64,000 nucleotides of DNA, taken from NCBI GenBank assembly GCA_947648495.1, contig CANSOA010000001.1:186001-250000 (forward strand), given 5' to 3'. Numbering within the stretch: the first letter of the stretch is position 1; each line of letters starts with the position of its first letter. The notes beneath the pieces are model-generated. The model was not told where the DNA came from. It made no database searches and saw only the letters and a program-made list of their open reading frames with translations. Of the stretch, positions 9,695 through 20,243 are shown piece after piece. This DNA comes from an uncultured Clostridium sp. GTDB taxonomy: Bacteria > Bacillota > Clostridia > TANB77 > CAG-508. Position numbers and translations under genes: made by a program.

Positions 9695-10937
9695 CTATCT
9701 TTCTATTTCTTGACTACCTTCTGACAGCCTTTTATAACCTTTTAAAATTTTAGACATACTAGCTATTTTTTCTTTAGTTTTTAAAATGATTTTTTGCAAA
9801 ATTTGAATAATCGAAAATTTATCTTGCACTTTTTCCATTTTTTCCAATCGCATAACTTTATGCTCATTAATAGCTCCGTCCAAGTAAATCCCTTATTTTT
9901 ATGATAGTTTCAATCATACTGGCAAAATCGTGTCTTTGATTTTTATTTGCCATATTGGCAAAATAAGTCATAATTCCAACATCTCGTGAAACCTCAATTT
10001 GCTCAAGTTTTTCAATAAATTGTAAAAATTTATTTTGATAACGATTATCAATTCCAGCTAAAATCTTAGTTACCAAAACCTCGACCGCTTCTTCTACTGG
10101 AAAAGCCAATCGGTCTTCTCTATGCATGATTAAACCAACAAATTTATCCACTAATTCTAACACATCACCTTCCTTTTCACGCACATAATTTTCTGGTTCG
10201 CTATAACGATTATATTCTCCACAAATTTTACAAAAAGCATCATCAAACCCTAACGATTGTAAAAAGTTTTTATCTTCTTCTTTTTCACGTTTCATCCTTT
10301 CCTTTTCCATGGGCAAATTCGTTCTTTTGAAGGCATATACCAAACACGCTGTTATGATTTTGTTACAATTTACGGAATCAATATTCATTTGTTCCAAAAA
10401 TAATCTTGCTAGTTCCGCTTTTAGAACAGCTGTTGTATCAAAAAATACCTTTATCGTAGATTGTTGATATCTACGAACAATTTCAACTTTTTTGATTAAT
10501 TCCTTTTCTTCTAATACACTTTTAGCAAATAAAGTTTTATCAAATTCATCCACTTTGGGAATCACCTTTTGTTCTCCATTTAAAACTTCTTCAAATAAAC
10601 TTTCTGTATTTTCAAATTCGCTTAGCAAACTTTCTTCAAATTGATCCAACTTAAATTGAACATATCTTTCTTTCAAAACTTTGAATTTTACTTTTTCAAC
10701 AAAATCTTTCAATGTTTCTTCTGGAAGCATTTTTTTAAGTTCGTTATAATAGTATAATCCATCGGCTAAATTATCATTTAATCTTTTATAATCTTTTTTC
10801 CAATAATCTTCATTGACTAAACTAGGAACCAATTTTTTCATTTTCAATAATTTTCTCATTTCACGTTCATCTTCGTAATGTTCACTTTTATATTGAATAT
10901 ACTTTTCTTTGATTACCTCAATATCTAATTCGTTCAT
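9695..10937 (-). CDS. Hypothetical protein assembled across a +1 frameshift at CGGA (9878-9875): ORF 9867..10937 continues in ORF 9695..9883
   Basis: Zero frame ends ...IRDLLG-R-S-Y*; skipping C gives ...IRDLLG-G-AINEHKVMRLEKMEKVQDKFSIIQ...QEIER*; stop then lies just upstream of the next gene. Confidence 0.65.
9875..9878 (-). other. Putative +1 frameshift/quadruplet site CGGA (GGA CGG AGC)
   Basis: In-frame CGG at the junction of two same-strand ORFs. Confidence 0.6.
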
Positions 10938-11099
10938 AAGTCCTCCATTTACTTTTGTAAAATTTTCATTTGTATTATATCGAATAATATTTAGAAAAGC
11001 AATAATTGTAACATAAATGCAAACAATGTAATCAAAATGTAATATAATTCGCACAAAAAACGGCGCTACACACTCTGCGCAGCGCCTAAACAACAAATT

Positions 11100-11390
11100 C
11101 TATTCCATTTTAGTTTTTTCCTGTTGCATTTTCAAACGAAAAATGCAATATCGCTCTTTCCCATTTGAAGTTACACAAACACAATATATTCCTTTTTCTA
11201 AAAATAAACTCAGTTCATAGCCTTTTTTAACCAAATATGGTTCCTCTTGAACGAATTCTCCCTTTTCAGATACATGATACACACTAATTACTGCCTCTTC
11301 TTCCAGATTATTTGCCTGATAGTAAAAAAACATCGATTCTCCAGAATCGTTCATTTCATATGTGGTCTTAGAAGCTATAGCTTCAGTCAT
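11100..11390 (-). CDS. Hypothetical protein, ATGA-coupled to upstream ORF
   Basis: ATG at 11390 overlaps the TGA of the upstream ORF. Confidence 0.5.
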   Translation of the reverse strand: MTEAIASKTTYEMNDSGESMFFYYQANNLEEEAVISVYHVSEKGEFVQEEPYLVKKGYELSLFLEKGIYCVCVTSNGKERYCIFRLKMQQEKTKME

Positions 11391-11650
11391 CGTATCAGCC
11401 TCTGAAGGGAAACAATCTTTTCGCCCCAAAGAAAGATAGGACCGACTTCCTGTTCATTTTTCATTTCGCATCCTACATATGCTTGTTGCTCCTCTGTCGG
11501 CTGTTTAATGGCTAAAATAGATTTTTCTTTTAAGTCAAAATACTTATCCCAAGCGTTAAATAAAGCATTTGAAAAAACGATAACTCCTACAGCAAAAGTA
11601 CACAAACTAATTAACAAGATCCCCCGAACTACAACATTTCCTTTTTTCAT
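11387..11650 (-). CDS. Small hypothetical membrane protein (contains in-frame CGG read without shift)
   Basis: MKKGNVVVRGILLISLCTFAVGVIVF TM segment. Confidence 0.5.
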   Translation of the reverse strand: MKKGNVVVRGILLISLCTFAVGVIVFSNALFNAWDKYFDLKEKSILAIKQPTEEQQAYVGCEMKNEQEVGPIFLWGEKIVSLQRLIR

Positions 11651-11745
11651 CGTCATTTCTCCTTTTCTGAAATAAAATTTTTTCCTGTCTTTCACAGGTT
11701 TGTACCTTTATTATACCATTTTTTACATAAAATGTAAATACTACA

Positions 11746-12165
11746 TTATGTAGTTTGGTTATCTCTAATTACTTTTACCGACAATTCCAAAATTTCCCTC
11801 AAACGCTCCTCTTCTTTGATCAAATACAAATACCCAATCAACGCCTCAAATGCCGTACTCATCGCATAATCCGCTATATTGGCATTTTTTGCTACATGAT
11901 GATTTTGCACATTTCTGCCTCGTCTTACAATTTCTAATTCTTTTTCAGAAAGTTTATCCTGAATTTTCTTCAAAATATCAGCCTGCGCTTTTGCTTTCAC
12001 ATATTCAATAGCTTCTTTATGTAATTTATGCGGTTTTGCATTTGAACCATTCACCAAATGAACACGAACATACGCCTCATAAATACAATCCCCAATATAT
12101 GCCCACACAAGCGGAGACAACATATTTACTTCTTCCTTTTTTCTTCTTGGCTCAATCAATTCCAA
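11746..12165 (-). CDS. mrnC: Mini-ribonuclease III (TTG start)
   Basis: LVWAYIGDCIYEAYVRVHLV...RRGRNVQNHHVAKNANIADYAMSTAFEALIGYLYL. Confidence 0.92.
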   Translation of the reverse strand: MELIEPRRKKEEVNMLSPLVWAYIGDCIYEAYVRVHLVNGSNAKPHKLHKEAIEYVKAKAQADILKKIQDKLSEKELEIVRRGRNVQNHHVAKNANIADYAMSTAFEALIGYLYLIKEEERLREILELSVKVIRDNQTT

Positions 12166-12167
12166 CT

Positions 12168-13075
12168 TTATGGCTCCTCCAAACTAATTTTCCCGAAGTT
12201 TCCCACTTCTAAAATCCTCTAAAATCATTCTGGCTGTTTTTTCATCATCTATAATACCACCAGAAATAAGCGCACCTCTTTTTCGTCCAATCATTTGCAT
12301 CAATTCATACATGCTATTTTCATTCGTTTCTATTTGGCAAACTTCATTCTCTGTCATAGAATAGCGCTCTAAGATATTTACTTTATCTTTGATATATAAT
12401 TTTTTTAGTAGTTCATAGGCAATGTCAACTCGTTGTAATAAATCGTCTTTAATGGTTCCCGTAAAAGCTAAATTTAAAGCGACTTGTTCGCTATCAAATT
12501 TGGGCCATAAAACGCCCGGTGTGTCTAATAATTCTTGATTTTTTCCCATACGAACCCATTGTTTTTTTCGCGTGACACCTGGTTTATTGCCAACTTCCAT
12601 TGAAGTTTTTTTGGCAATTCGATTAATGAAAGAAGATTTTCCAACATTGGGAATTCCGAAGTATCATAACACGAATGGTTTTATTTATTCTTCCACGTTG
12701 TTTTTGTTTTTCAATTTCGTCTTGCATCAGCACATCAATTGCTTTTAATACTTGATTTATGCCTTTGCCTGATTTTGAATCTGTTAAAATTACAGTGGCT
12801 TCCCTTTCTAATTTTTTCATCCATTTAGAATTTATTTTCTCATCTGCTAAATCGCATTTATTCAAAAGAATGATTTTTTTCTTGCCTTTTGTGAGTTCTT
12901 GAATATCGGGATTGCGACTAGAAATAGGAATTCTAGCATCTAACAGTTCAATGACAATATCAATCAATTTTAAATCTTCTAAAATCTGTTTTTTGGTTTT
13001 GGCCATATGACCGGGGTACCAGTTGATGGAAACTTTAGAAAACACCTCTTGATTATCTTTTTTATTACTACTCAT
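12168..13075 (-). CDS. rbgA: Ribosome biogenesis GTPase RbgA/YlqF with two +1 frameshifts at CGG codons
   Basis: WYPGHMAKTKKQI...LLDARIPISSRNP; shift 1 restores [39 protein letters not shown]; shift 2 replaces ...GKLREN* by ...GKL-G-KISLEEP* ending 2 nt before the mrnC start. Confidence 0.92.
12192..12195 (-). other. Putative +1 frameshift/quadruplet site CGGG (CTT CGG GAA)
   Basis: C-terminus of rbgA. Confidence 0.7.
12655..12658 (-). other. Putative +1 frameshift/quadruplet site CGGA (CTT CGG AAT)
   Basis: First Gly of rbgA G1 motif GIPNVGKS. Confidence 0.85.
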
Positions 13076-13134
13076 CTATTTCACCTTCTTTATTATTCAA
13101 AATATGCACTCCTCTATATTATATTTTTATTTAA

Positions 13135-14007
13135 TCATTCTTTATATGGAACATTTAATCTTTTCAAAGCTCTCTTAAAGTCCCCCAGTACATTATTATT
13201 TTTTTTCATTTCTATGTATGGAATATTATTACTATCAAACTGATTTTTATTTTGCTGACTTAATGTATCAGCAATAAATAGATTTGTATTCCTAGCATGA
13301 ATTACATCTGCACTTTCAGGATTTCCTTTTCCCATTAATTTTACTTCTACACGTATACTATTCATATTTTTATCAAACAACTTATAATCTACTTCTCTAT
13401 CATAATCAAGCTCCATATTCTTTATAAAAATACTTGAATCTATATTTTCTTTAGGAACACCACATAATAAACACAATCTAGTAACTAGAGGTTTTTCAAC
13501 TTTTTTTCCTATTGAACTCCATGCTCCTCCTCTAATTGCGGCCTTTTTCGTTGCTAAAGCATTAATCACTAATAAACTTTCAGCTAAATTAAGTTCTACA
13601 TAAACATCCTTATAATTAAGTTTTATTGAAATTCCTATTTCATCTGAACTATCTTGCTTTAATTCATCAATCAAGGTAGAAAGATAATCCAAATTTGCAT
13701 TTGCAACATCTAATACTATTTCTTTTGAAGCAGTTCCATAAATATTGGTAATTGTTTTCTTATTCATTCCAGCAAAAATTGCGCTTTCAGAAGGCTCAAA
13801 CTCTGAATTATTTATAAAATATGTTTTATACCATTCTAAACTTATATCTTCTGAATCTAATTTAGCTCTTACAATTTCCTTAAAAAATCCAATTGCAAAA
13901 TCGAAAAATTCCGCATTAATTGCATTAACAACTTCTTCACGATAGTCTTCACCTTTTAACAATTTTTCAATTGTATTATCTATTACTTGTCTTTGAAATG
14001 TCATCAT
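13135..14007 (-). CDS. Probable type II restriction endonuclease, PD-(D/E)xK-like (possibly CfrBI-like)
   Basis: Partner of adjacent MTase; REVDYKLFDKNMNSIRVEVKLMGKGNPESADVI resembles D-x(n)-ExK. Confidence 0.6.
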   Translation of the reverse strand: MMTFQRQVIDNTIEKLLKGEDYREEVVNAINAEFFDFAIGFFKEIVRAKLDSEDISLEWYKTYFINNSEFEPSESAIFAGMNKKTITNIYGTASKEIVLDVANANLDYLSTLIDELKQDSSDEIGISIKLNYKDVYVELNLAESLLVINALATKKAAIRGGAWSSIGKKVEKPLVTRLCLLCGVPKENIDSSIFIKNMELDYDREVDYKLFDKNMNSIRVEVKLMGKGNPESADVIHARNTNLFIADTLSQQNKNQFDSNNIPYIEMKKNNNVLGDFKRALKRLNVPYKE

Positions 14008-15130
14008 AAATATTATCTCCTTTTATTACTTTAATATATTTTTCATTTATTTCACACAATACTGGAATCCTCCCCATTTCATAAGCTACACGTCCAAAAG
14101 TACCTATTCCAGCAAATGGATCTAATACAACATCTCCTTCATAAGAATAATATTTAAGTATCTTCTTACATAAATCATCTGGAAATATAGCTGGATGTTT
14201 TTTATTACTTGATGGAGCAATTTTCCATATATTAGAGCGATCTACAATACTATCATTCTTTTTAGATATTTTTTTTGATGTATATTTTTTTATATTACGA
14301 TCCAATAAAAAATTACAATTTTTTCTATAAACCATTATACTTTCCGTAACACAATTTGGTTTATATGCTAGAGGATTTAAAGTTTGAATGTATCCCCCTA
14401 TTCTGTTAGGCACAGAAGGCTCTGGTTTTTCCCAGATTATTTCATCGATAAAATAAAAACCAGCTTGCATTAGAATATTATGTAAATCAAAATGAATAGG
14501 ATAACGAATAGATTCATATTCTCTTCCAGGTCTCTTTGTAATAACTGGTGAAACATCCACAATCAAAAAACGTCCATCTTCTAATACTCTACTACATTCA
14601 ATAAACACATTTTTTAAGTCTCCCAAATACTTTTGATAATTTATATAATCTGAATATTCACGTGCATTATAATATGGTGGAGAAGTAAATATTAAATGTA
14701 TATCCCCATCATTAATTTTTTTCATTGTTTCTATATTGTTTCCTTCTAATAATGTTGGCTTTATAATTGTACTCTCATGAAATACCTCTTTAGCATTAAA
14801 TTTGGGAGCCATTTTATACTCATACATTTTATTCATAATTTCATTATTATAATATAATTTCATTTTATCACATAATTCTTTAAATTTTTCATTCTCGTAA
14901 TAAACTAAACACGTTCTAAACATTTGATAAATTACATCCATATAATTCTTTTTAAATGCATTTTCTTCTAAAAACTTATATATAGCGTCTTCATTTTTTT
15001 GCCTACCAATCGAAGAAACAACTTCTCTTTTTTCTTCAATGGATATATCTTCTTCATATAATTTTATTAATACTTCAAAATTTTCTTTTGAGTGTACTTT
15101 TCCTAATTCTTTTATTTTTTCTACTGACAT
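13976..15130 (-). CDS. DNA (N4-cytosine or N6-adenine) methyltransferase with N-terminal extension
   Basis: Motif IV TSPPYYNAREYSDY followed by DPFAGIGTFGRVAYEMGR motif I. Confidence 0.88.
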   Translation of the reverse strand: MSVEKIKELGKVHSKENFEVLIKLYEEDISIEEKREVVSSIGRQKNEDAIYKFLEENAFKKNYMDVIYQMFRTCLVYYENEKFKELCDKMKLYYNNEIMNKMYEYKMAPKFNAKEVFHESTIIKPTLLEGNNIETMKKINDGDIHLIFTSPPYYNAREYSDYINYQKYLGDLKNVFIECSRVLEDGRFLIVDVSPVITKRPGREYESIRYPIHFDLHNILMQAGFYFIDEIIWEKPEPSVPNRIGGYIQTLNPLAYKPNCVTESIMVYRKNCNFLLDRNIKKYTSKKISKKNDSIVDRSNIWKIAPSSNKKHPAIFPDDLCKKILKYYSYEGDVVLDPFAGIGTFGRVAYEMGRIPVLCEINEKYIKVIKGDNIYDDISKTSNR

Positions 15131-15487
15131 CTTTCCCCTTTCTAATTTTAGATATATGATAGAATCCATTTATTTTCAATAAATTATTAAAAGACTATTC
15201 GAAATGCAATAATCTATTTTAGATAGAGTTAATATTTCAATATTTCTTTAGTGTTTTCTAAAATCCCTTTCTTCCCAGTTAATATTGACTTTTGGTAACT
15301 TTACTTCATTATTATTCATTAATTTCACTTCCTTATCTTCCAAGATATTAAATTCAATCTCTTTCATTTTAAAGTTCTATTATTTTCTATTAAAATTTGT
15401 ATTTTTTCAAATTTTTACACTAAAAAAAATCCTGTTTTGAACTATTAAGAAATCCTCCATAGTTCCATTTTCCACAAAATTTCCCAT

Positions 15488-15964
15488 TTATTTTATCTTA
15501 TACTGATTTCGATCAGCTCTTTGATCAAATTCCCTGTCATATTTTTCATTTTCATAATACCAATCCGTTTTTCGATCTGGCGTATGAAATCTGCTTTTTT
15601 GAATCAAAACATCCAAAAATATCAAAAGTGGTATTATTACACCTAAAGCAGTTGCAATTATGGAAGGTCCATCACTAAATGCCCATGTTTCTGTTTCTGC
15701 TGGCATGCCAGTTAAACTATTGAATAAAATTGTGCCAAAATAGGCAGCGTACATACCAAAGTATAATGTTGCAACAATTAAATTTCGACGAATAATCAAT
15801 ATAATACATGGAATGGTTAAAAACAAAATGATAATTTCCAAATTAGCATCTAATGGCTGACAAACAAACTCTTTTCCCACAGCATACATCAACGAAACTA
15901 TGACTCTAAAAACCCAATAAAAAACTGCCATAATGGTAATCAAATAACTAGATAAACTTTTCAT
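15488..15964 (-). CDS. Hypothetical multi-TM protein
   Basis: Several hydrophobic segments, charged C-terminal tail. Confidence 0.55.
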   Translation of the reverse strand: MKSLSSYLITIMAVFYWVFRVIVSLMYAVGKEFVCQPLDANLEIIILFLTIPCIILIIRRNLIVATLYFGMYAAYFGTILFNSLTGMPAETETWAFSDGPSIIATALGVIIPLLIFLDVLIQKSRFHTPDRKTDWYYENEKYDREFDQRADRNQYKIK

Positions 15965-15987
15965 AAAATTTTTCCTCCTAAAAAATA

Positions 15988-16022
15988 GGCGACCTGATAA
16001 ATGCTAAAAGATCAGATCGCTT
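15988..16022 (-). terminator. Intrinsic terminator downstream of LPXTG gene
   Basis: GCGATCTGAT...ATCAGGTCGC stem followed by T-rich tract on minus strand. Confidence 0.6.
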
Positions 16023-16046
16023 TCTATTTTTATTTTTTATAAATTT

Positions 16047-16472
16047 TTATACATTGTAATCGCTTACTTTTTTATAAGCATATACGGCTGATAATGCAAA
16101 TACAACAATTAATAACATAGCTTTTGAATTTGTTCCTGTATAAGGTAAACCAGAACTATTTGAAGTATTGTTTGTATTATTATAGACACTTGCATTGTTA
16201 GCTGTATTATTGGTATTCGTATTTGTCGCATTTGAATTATTGACTGTATTGTTGCCTGTCGCAACGATAGAAGCTCTATTTCCAGTATTATTGGTTGTAT
16301 TATTATTTCCAGATTGTGTGTTATTACCACTTGTTGTTGGAGTAATTGTTACAGGATTATTACTGGTATTTTCTTCTGTAGCTAATGAATATAAATTTCC
16401 AAATAGAACGACCATTAGAATACTAGCGATTAAACTTAATAAAATCTTACCTTTTTTTACATTTTTCAACAT
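16047..16472 (-). CDS. Asn/Thr-rich LPXTG (LPYTG) cell-wall anchored protein
   Basis: Signal peptide, N/T-rich low complexity, LPYTG-TM-basic tail (LPYTGTNSKAMLLIVVFALSAVYAYKKVSDYN). Confidence 0.75.
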   Translation of the reverse strand: MLKNVKKGKILLSLIASILMVVLFGNLYSLATEENTSNNPVTITPTTSGNNTQSGNNNTTNNTGNRASIVATGNNTVNNSNATNTNTNNTANNASVYNNTNNTSNSSGLPYTGTNSKAMLLIVVFALSAVYAYKKVSDYNV

Positions 16473-16574
16473 TATTTACCTCTCCTCACTTTCAAATTAC
16501 TTTTATTATAACATATAAAAAATTTAATGCAAGTTTTTTTTGCAAATTTTTTAAAAAATTTTTTTCATAAAATC

Positions 16575-17669
16575 TTAAACATTAAATTTAAAAAGTACGA
16601 TGTCACCATCTTTCATAATGTATTCTTTTCCTTCTGCGCGAACAAGTCCCGCTTCTTTTGCCTCGAGCATGGAACCACCTGCTTTCATGAAATCTGCATA
16701 AGAGACAACTTCCGCCTTGATAAATCCGCGCTGAAGGTCAGAATGAATTTTTCCAGCTGCTTCTGGCGCTTTTGTACCATTTTTTATCGTCCACGCTCTA
16801 ACTTCAGGTTCCCCTGCGGTTAAAAACGATATTAATCCTAATAATTGATAACTCGCTTTGATTAACTTGTCTAAGCCTGACTCTTCTAGCCCTAATGCCT
16901 CCAGCATTTCTGTTTTTTCTTCTTGTTCTAAATTACTTAATTCTTCTTCTATTTTTACACATAAACAAATAACCTGAGCTCCTTCTTGTTTAGCATATTC
17001 TTTGACTTTTTTTACATTTTCATTAGAATCTGGCGCTTCCATTTCACTCTCGTCAATATTGGCAATATATAAAATTGGCTTTTTCGTAAGTAAAAATGAA
17101 TCTTTTATAACCTCTTCTTCTTCCTCAGACAAATCAACCGTTCTAGCACATTTCCCTGCTTCTAATGCATTTTTTATTTTTTCTAATGTATCCATTTCAA
17201 ATTGATATTTTTTGTCAGACTTTAGCATTTTTTTTGCTTTTTCGAGCCTCTTTTGTATTGTTTCCAAATCCGCAAAAATTAATTCAAAATTTATCGTTTC
17301 AATATCTCTTACAGGTTCCACACTTCCATCTACATGGACAATATTGGAATTTTCAAAGCATCTGACAACTTGCAAAATCGCATCTGTTTCGCGAATATGC
17401 GACAAAAATTGATTTCCCAAACCTTCTCCTTTGCTTGCCCCTTTTACCAAACCTGCAATATCCACAAATTCGACAACAGCATTTGTCACTTTTTGCGGAT
17501 TGTAAATTTTTGCTAAAGTATCGATTCGCTCGTCTGGCACAGCAACTACGCCTACATTTGGCTCAATGGTACAAAATGGATAATTCGCACATTCTGCGCC
17601 TGCTTTTGTAATGCTATTGAATAATGTACTTTTTCCAACATTTGGAAGACCAACTATTCCTATTTTCAT
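16575..17669 (-). CDS. ychF: Redox-regulated ATPase YchF
   Basis: MKIGIVGLPNVGKSTLFNSITKAGAECANYPFCTIEPNVGVV; TGS domain at C-terminus. Confidence 0.96.
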   Translation of the reverse strand: MKIGIVGLPNVGKSTLFNSITKAGAECANYPFCTIEPNVGVVAVPDERIDTLAKIYNPQKVTNAVVEFVDIAGLVKGASKGEGLGNQFLSHIRETDAILQVVRCFENSNIVHVDGSVEPVRDIETINFELIFADLETIQKRLEKAKKMLKSDKKYQFEMDTLEKIKNALEAGKCARTVDLSEEEEEVIKDSFLLTKKPILYIANIDESEMEAPDSNENVKKVKEYAKQEGAQVICLCVKIEEELSNLEQEEKTEMLEALGLEESGLDKLIKASYQLLGLISFLTAGEPEVRAWTIKNGTKAPEAAGKIHSDLQRGFIKAEVVSYADFMKAGGSMLEAKEAGLVRAEGKEYIMKDGDIVLFKFNV

Positions 17670-17838
17670 TTATTTTCTCCTTTTTATTTTTTTCAAAATT
17701 TTGCTTTTTATTTTTGAAATTTTTGACAATTTTATTTTTTATTTATATCATAACTTATTTTATTTTTCAAGTTATTTTTACAAATTCAAAAGGAGCTCGC
17801 ATTTAATTACCTGCAAACTCCTTTTTTTCGTTCTCTTA

Positions 17839-18372
17839 TCAACATAAAATGTTTTTGATTATCTTATTAATCGGCACTCCAACTGCTGTACAATTCGCTT
17901 CAATCGATTTTAAAACAACACTGCCTGCCCCGATTTTGACATTATCCCCAATTTGAATGGGACCTAAAATCTTTGCTCCAGCACCAACCATCACATGATT
18001 GCCAAGTGTTGGGTGTCTTTTAAACGTATCTTTTCCGGTTCCTCCTAGTGTAACGCCATGATAAATAGTACAATCATCACCAATTTTAGCTGTCTCACCA
18101 ATCACAACTCCCATGCCATGATCAATAAACAATCTTCGTCCAATTTTGCTACCCGGATGAATTTCAATTCCAGTCAAAAATCTACCAATTTGTGAAATCA
18201 ATCTTGCTAAAAATAGCAATCTTTTTCGGTATAAGAAATGACTCACTCGATAAAATAACAAAATATGAAACCCCTGATATAACAACATAACTTCCAAAAC
18301 GCTATGAGAAGCAGGGTCTTTTTTTCGTATATTTTGGGCATCTTCATAAATTTCTTTTAAAACTTTTAACAT
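17839..18372 (-). CDS. cysE: Serine O-acetyltransferase
   Basis: [46 protein letters not shown]. Confidence 0.92.
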   Translation of the reverse strand: MLKVLKEIYEDAQNIRKKDPASHSVLEVMLLYQGFHILLFYRVSHFLYRKRLLFLARLISQIGRFLTGIEIHPGSKIGRRLFIDHGMGVVIGETAKIGDDCTIYHGVTLGGTGKDTFKRHPTLGNHVMVGAGAKILGPIQIGDNVKIGAGSVVLKSIEANCTAVGVPINKIIKNILC

Positions 18373-18485
18373 AGTATATCACCACTATATTATATGAAAT
18401 TTAAAGAATTAATGTTATTTATCTGAAACGCAAAATAAAACGTCTTTTTCTTTTAATCTTTATGGTATCTATTGTATTTCTCTTC

Positions 18486-19868
18486 CTAAAACATCAATTT
18501 TTCTTCTACATATTCTGCCACTTCTTCCACTTTAATGCGAACTTGTTCCATTGAATCACGATTACGAACTGTTACACAACCATCATTTTCCGTTTCAAAA
18601 TCAACGGTTACACAAAATGGCGTTCCGATTTCGTCTTCTCTACGATAACGTTTTCCGATTGAACCTGCTTCGTCATAATCACACATAAAATGTTTTGCTA
18701 ATTGGTTGTAAATTTCGTCCGCTTTTTCGCTTAATTTTTTGGACAATGGCAAAACCGCTACTTTATATGGCGCTAATGCTGGATGCAAATGCAAAACGGT
18801 TCTTGTATCACCATCTGGCATTTCCTCTTCTTCATAAGCGTTACATAAAAATGATAAAGCCACTCTGTCACAACCCAAAGATGGTTCAATACAATATGGA
18901 ACGTATTTTTCATTTTTTTCCGCATCTAAATAATTCATATCTTCTTTTGAAAATTCCATATGTTTGCTCAAATCAAAATTGGTTCTGTCTGCAATTCCCC
19001 AAAGCTCACCCCAACCAAAAGGAAATTTGAATTCAATATCAGTTGTGGCGTTACTATAATGCGAAAGTTCGGCGGTTTCATGGTCACGAAGACGAATATT
19101 TTCTTCACACATACCAAGATTCAAAAGCCAATTTTTGCAAAATTCCTTCCAATATTGATGCCACTCCAAATCTGTTCCTGGTTCACAGAAAAACTCTAAT
19201 TCCATCTGCTCAAATTCACGTGTGCGAAAAGTAAAATTGCCTGGTGTAATTTCGTTTCTAAATGATTTTCCGATTTGGGCAATTCCCATTGGAAGTTTGC
19301 GACGTGTGGTTCTTAGTACATTTTTAAAATTCACAAAAATTCCTTGCGCTGTTTCTGGACGCAAATAAATTTCTGCTTTGGCATCTTCTGTGACACCTTG
19401 AAATGTTTTGAACATCAAATTGAATTTTCGAATGTCGGTAAAATTTGTTTTTCCGCAATCTGGACATGGAATTTGATTATCACTGATAAATTGGATTAAT
19501 TCTGCATCACTCATACCATCTGCAATCATATCTTTGCCTTTGGCGTGAGCCCATTCTTCAATTAATTTGTCAGCTCTGTGTCTGGTTTTACATTCTTTGC
19601 AGTCAATAAGTGGATCGCTAAATCCGCCAACATGACCAGAAGCTACCCACACTTCAGGGTTCATTAAAATAGCACTATCTAAGCCAACATTGTATTTAGA
19701 TTCTTGCACAAATTTTTTCATCCAAGCTTTTTTGATATTGTTTTTTAGTTCCACTCCCAAAGGACCATAATCCCAAGTGTTTGCCAAACCTCCATAAATT
19801 TCTGAACCTGGATATACATATCCTCTTGCCTTACATAAATTCACAATTTTTTCCATTGATTCTACCAT
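18486..19868 (-). CDS. glyS: Glycyl-tRNA synthetase, class II single-chain type
   Basis: [29 protein letters not shown]...[15 protein letters not shown]-box leader. Confidence 0.95.
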   Translation of the reverse strand: MVESMEKIVNLCKARGYVYPGSEIYGGLANTWDYGPLGVELKNNIKKAWMKKFVQESKYNVGLDSAILMNPEVWVASGHVGGFSDPLIDCKECKTRHRADKLIEEWAHAKGKDMIADGMSDAELIQFISDNQIPCPDCGKTNFTDIRKFNLMFKTFQGVTEDAKAEIYLRPETAQGIFVNFKNVLRTTRRKLPMGIAQIGKSFRNEITPGNFTFRTREFEQMELEFFCEPGTDLEWHQYWKEFCKNWLLNLGMCEENIRLRDHETAELSHYSNATTDIEFKFPFGWGELWGIADRTNFDLSKHMEFSKEDMNYLDAEKNEKYVPYCIEPSLGCDRVALSFLCNAYEEEEMPDGDTRTVLHLHPALAPYKVAVLPLSKKLSEKADEIYNQLAKHFMCDYDEAGSIGKRYRREDEIGTPFCVTVDFETENDGCVTVRNRDSMEQVRIKVEEVAEYVEEKLMF

Positions 19869-19892
19869 AAAAACCTCCTTCTAAAATTTTAA

Positions 19893-20131
19893 TTATAGAA
19901 AACAAAAATCGCCCTCTATAATTATTTTTAAAATAATTATAGGGACGAAATATTTTCCGCGGTTCCACCCTAATTGATATTTGAAATATTTTTCAAAATA
20001 TCCACTTTCTTTTTTATTTACTCCAAAGCTCCAAAATCTATCGATTATTGCTTAGTTTTCACTGACCTAAACTCACTTTGAATAACGCTTGATACATTTC
20101 CTCTTTTTCAACGTAAATATTTATTTGTGAT
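19893..20131 (-). promoter_or_regulatory. T-box leader (glycine) upstream of glyS
   Basis: AGGGTGGAACCGCGG T-box antiterminator sequence (RC of 19956-19970), followed by a long terminator stem (CGTCCCTATAATTATTTT...AAATAATTATAGAGGGCG) and T-rich run. Confidence 0.9.
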
Positions 20132-20160
20132 ATTATATGCCTTTTTTATCAAAAAGTCAA
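20132..20160 (-). promoter_or_regulatory. Sigma-A-like promoter for T-box/glyS
   Basis: TTGACT-17 bp-TATAAT on minus strand. Confidence 0.8.
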
Positions 20161-20243
20161 GAGTTTATGAGAAAATTTCTTTGTATATTTTCCCAAAAAA
20201 TACAAATAATACTTGAAAAATACACTTGAAATTTGGAGTAATT

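Noticed and set aside
11387-11450. Possible frameshift joining ORFs 11387..11695 and 11100..11429
   Set aside because: The offset is not +1 at a CGG, and a normal ATGA stop/start overlap at 11387-11390 explains two coupled genes.
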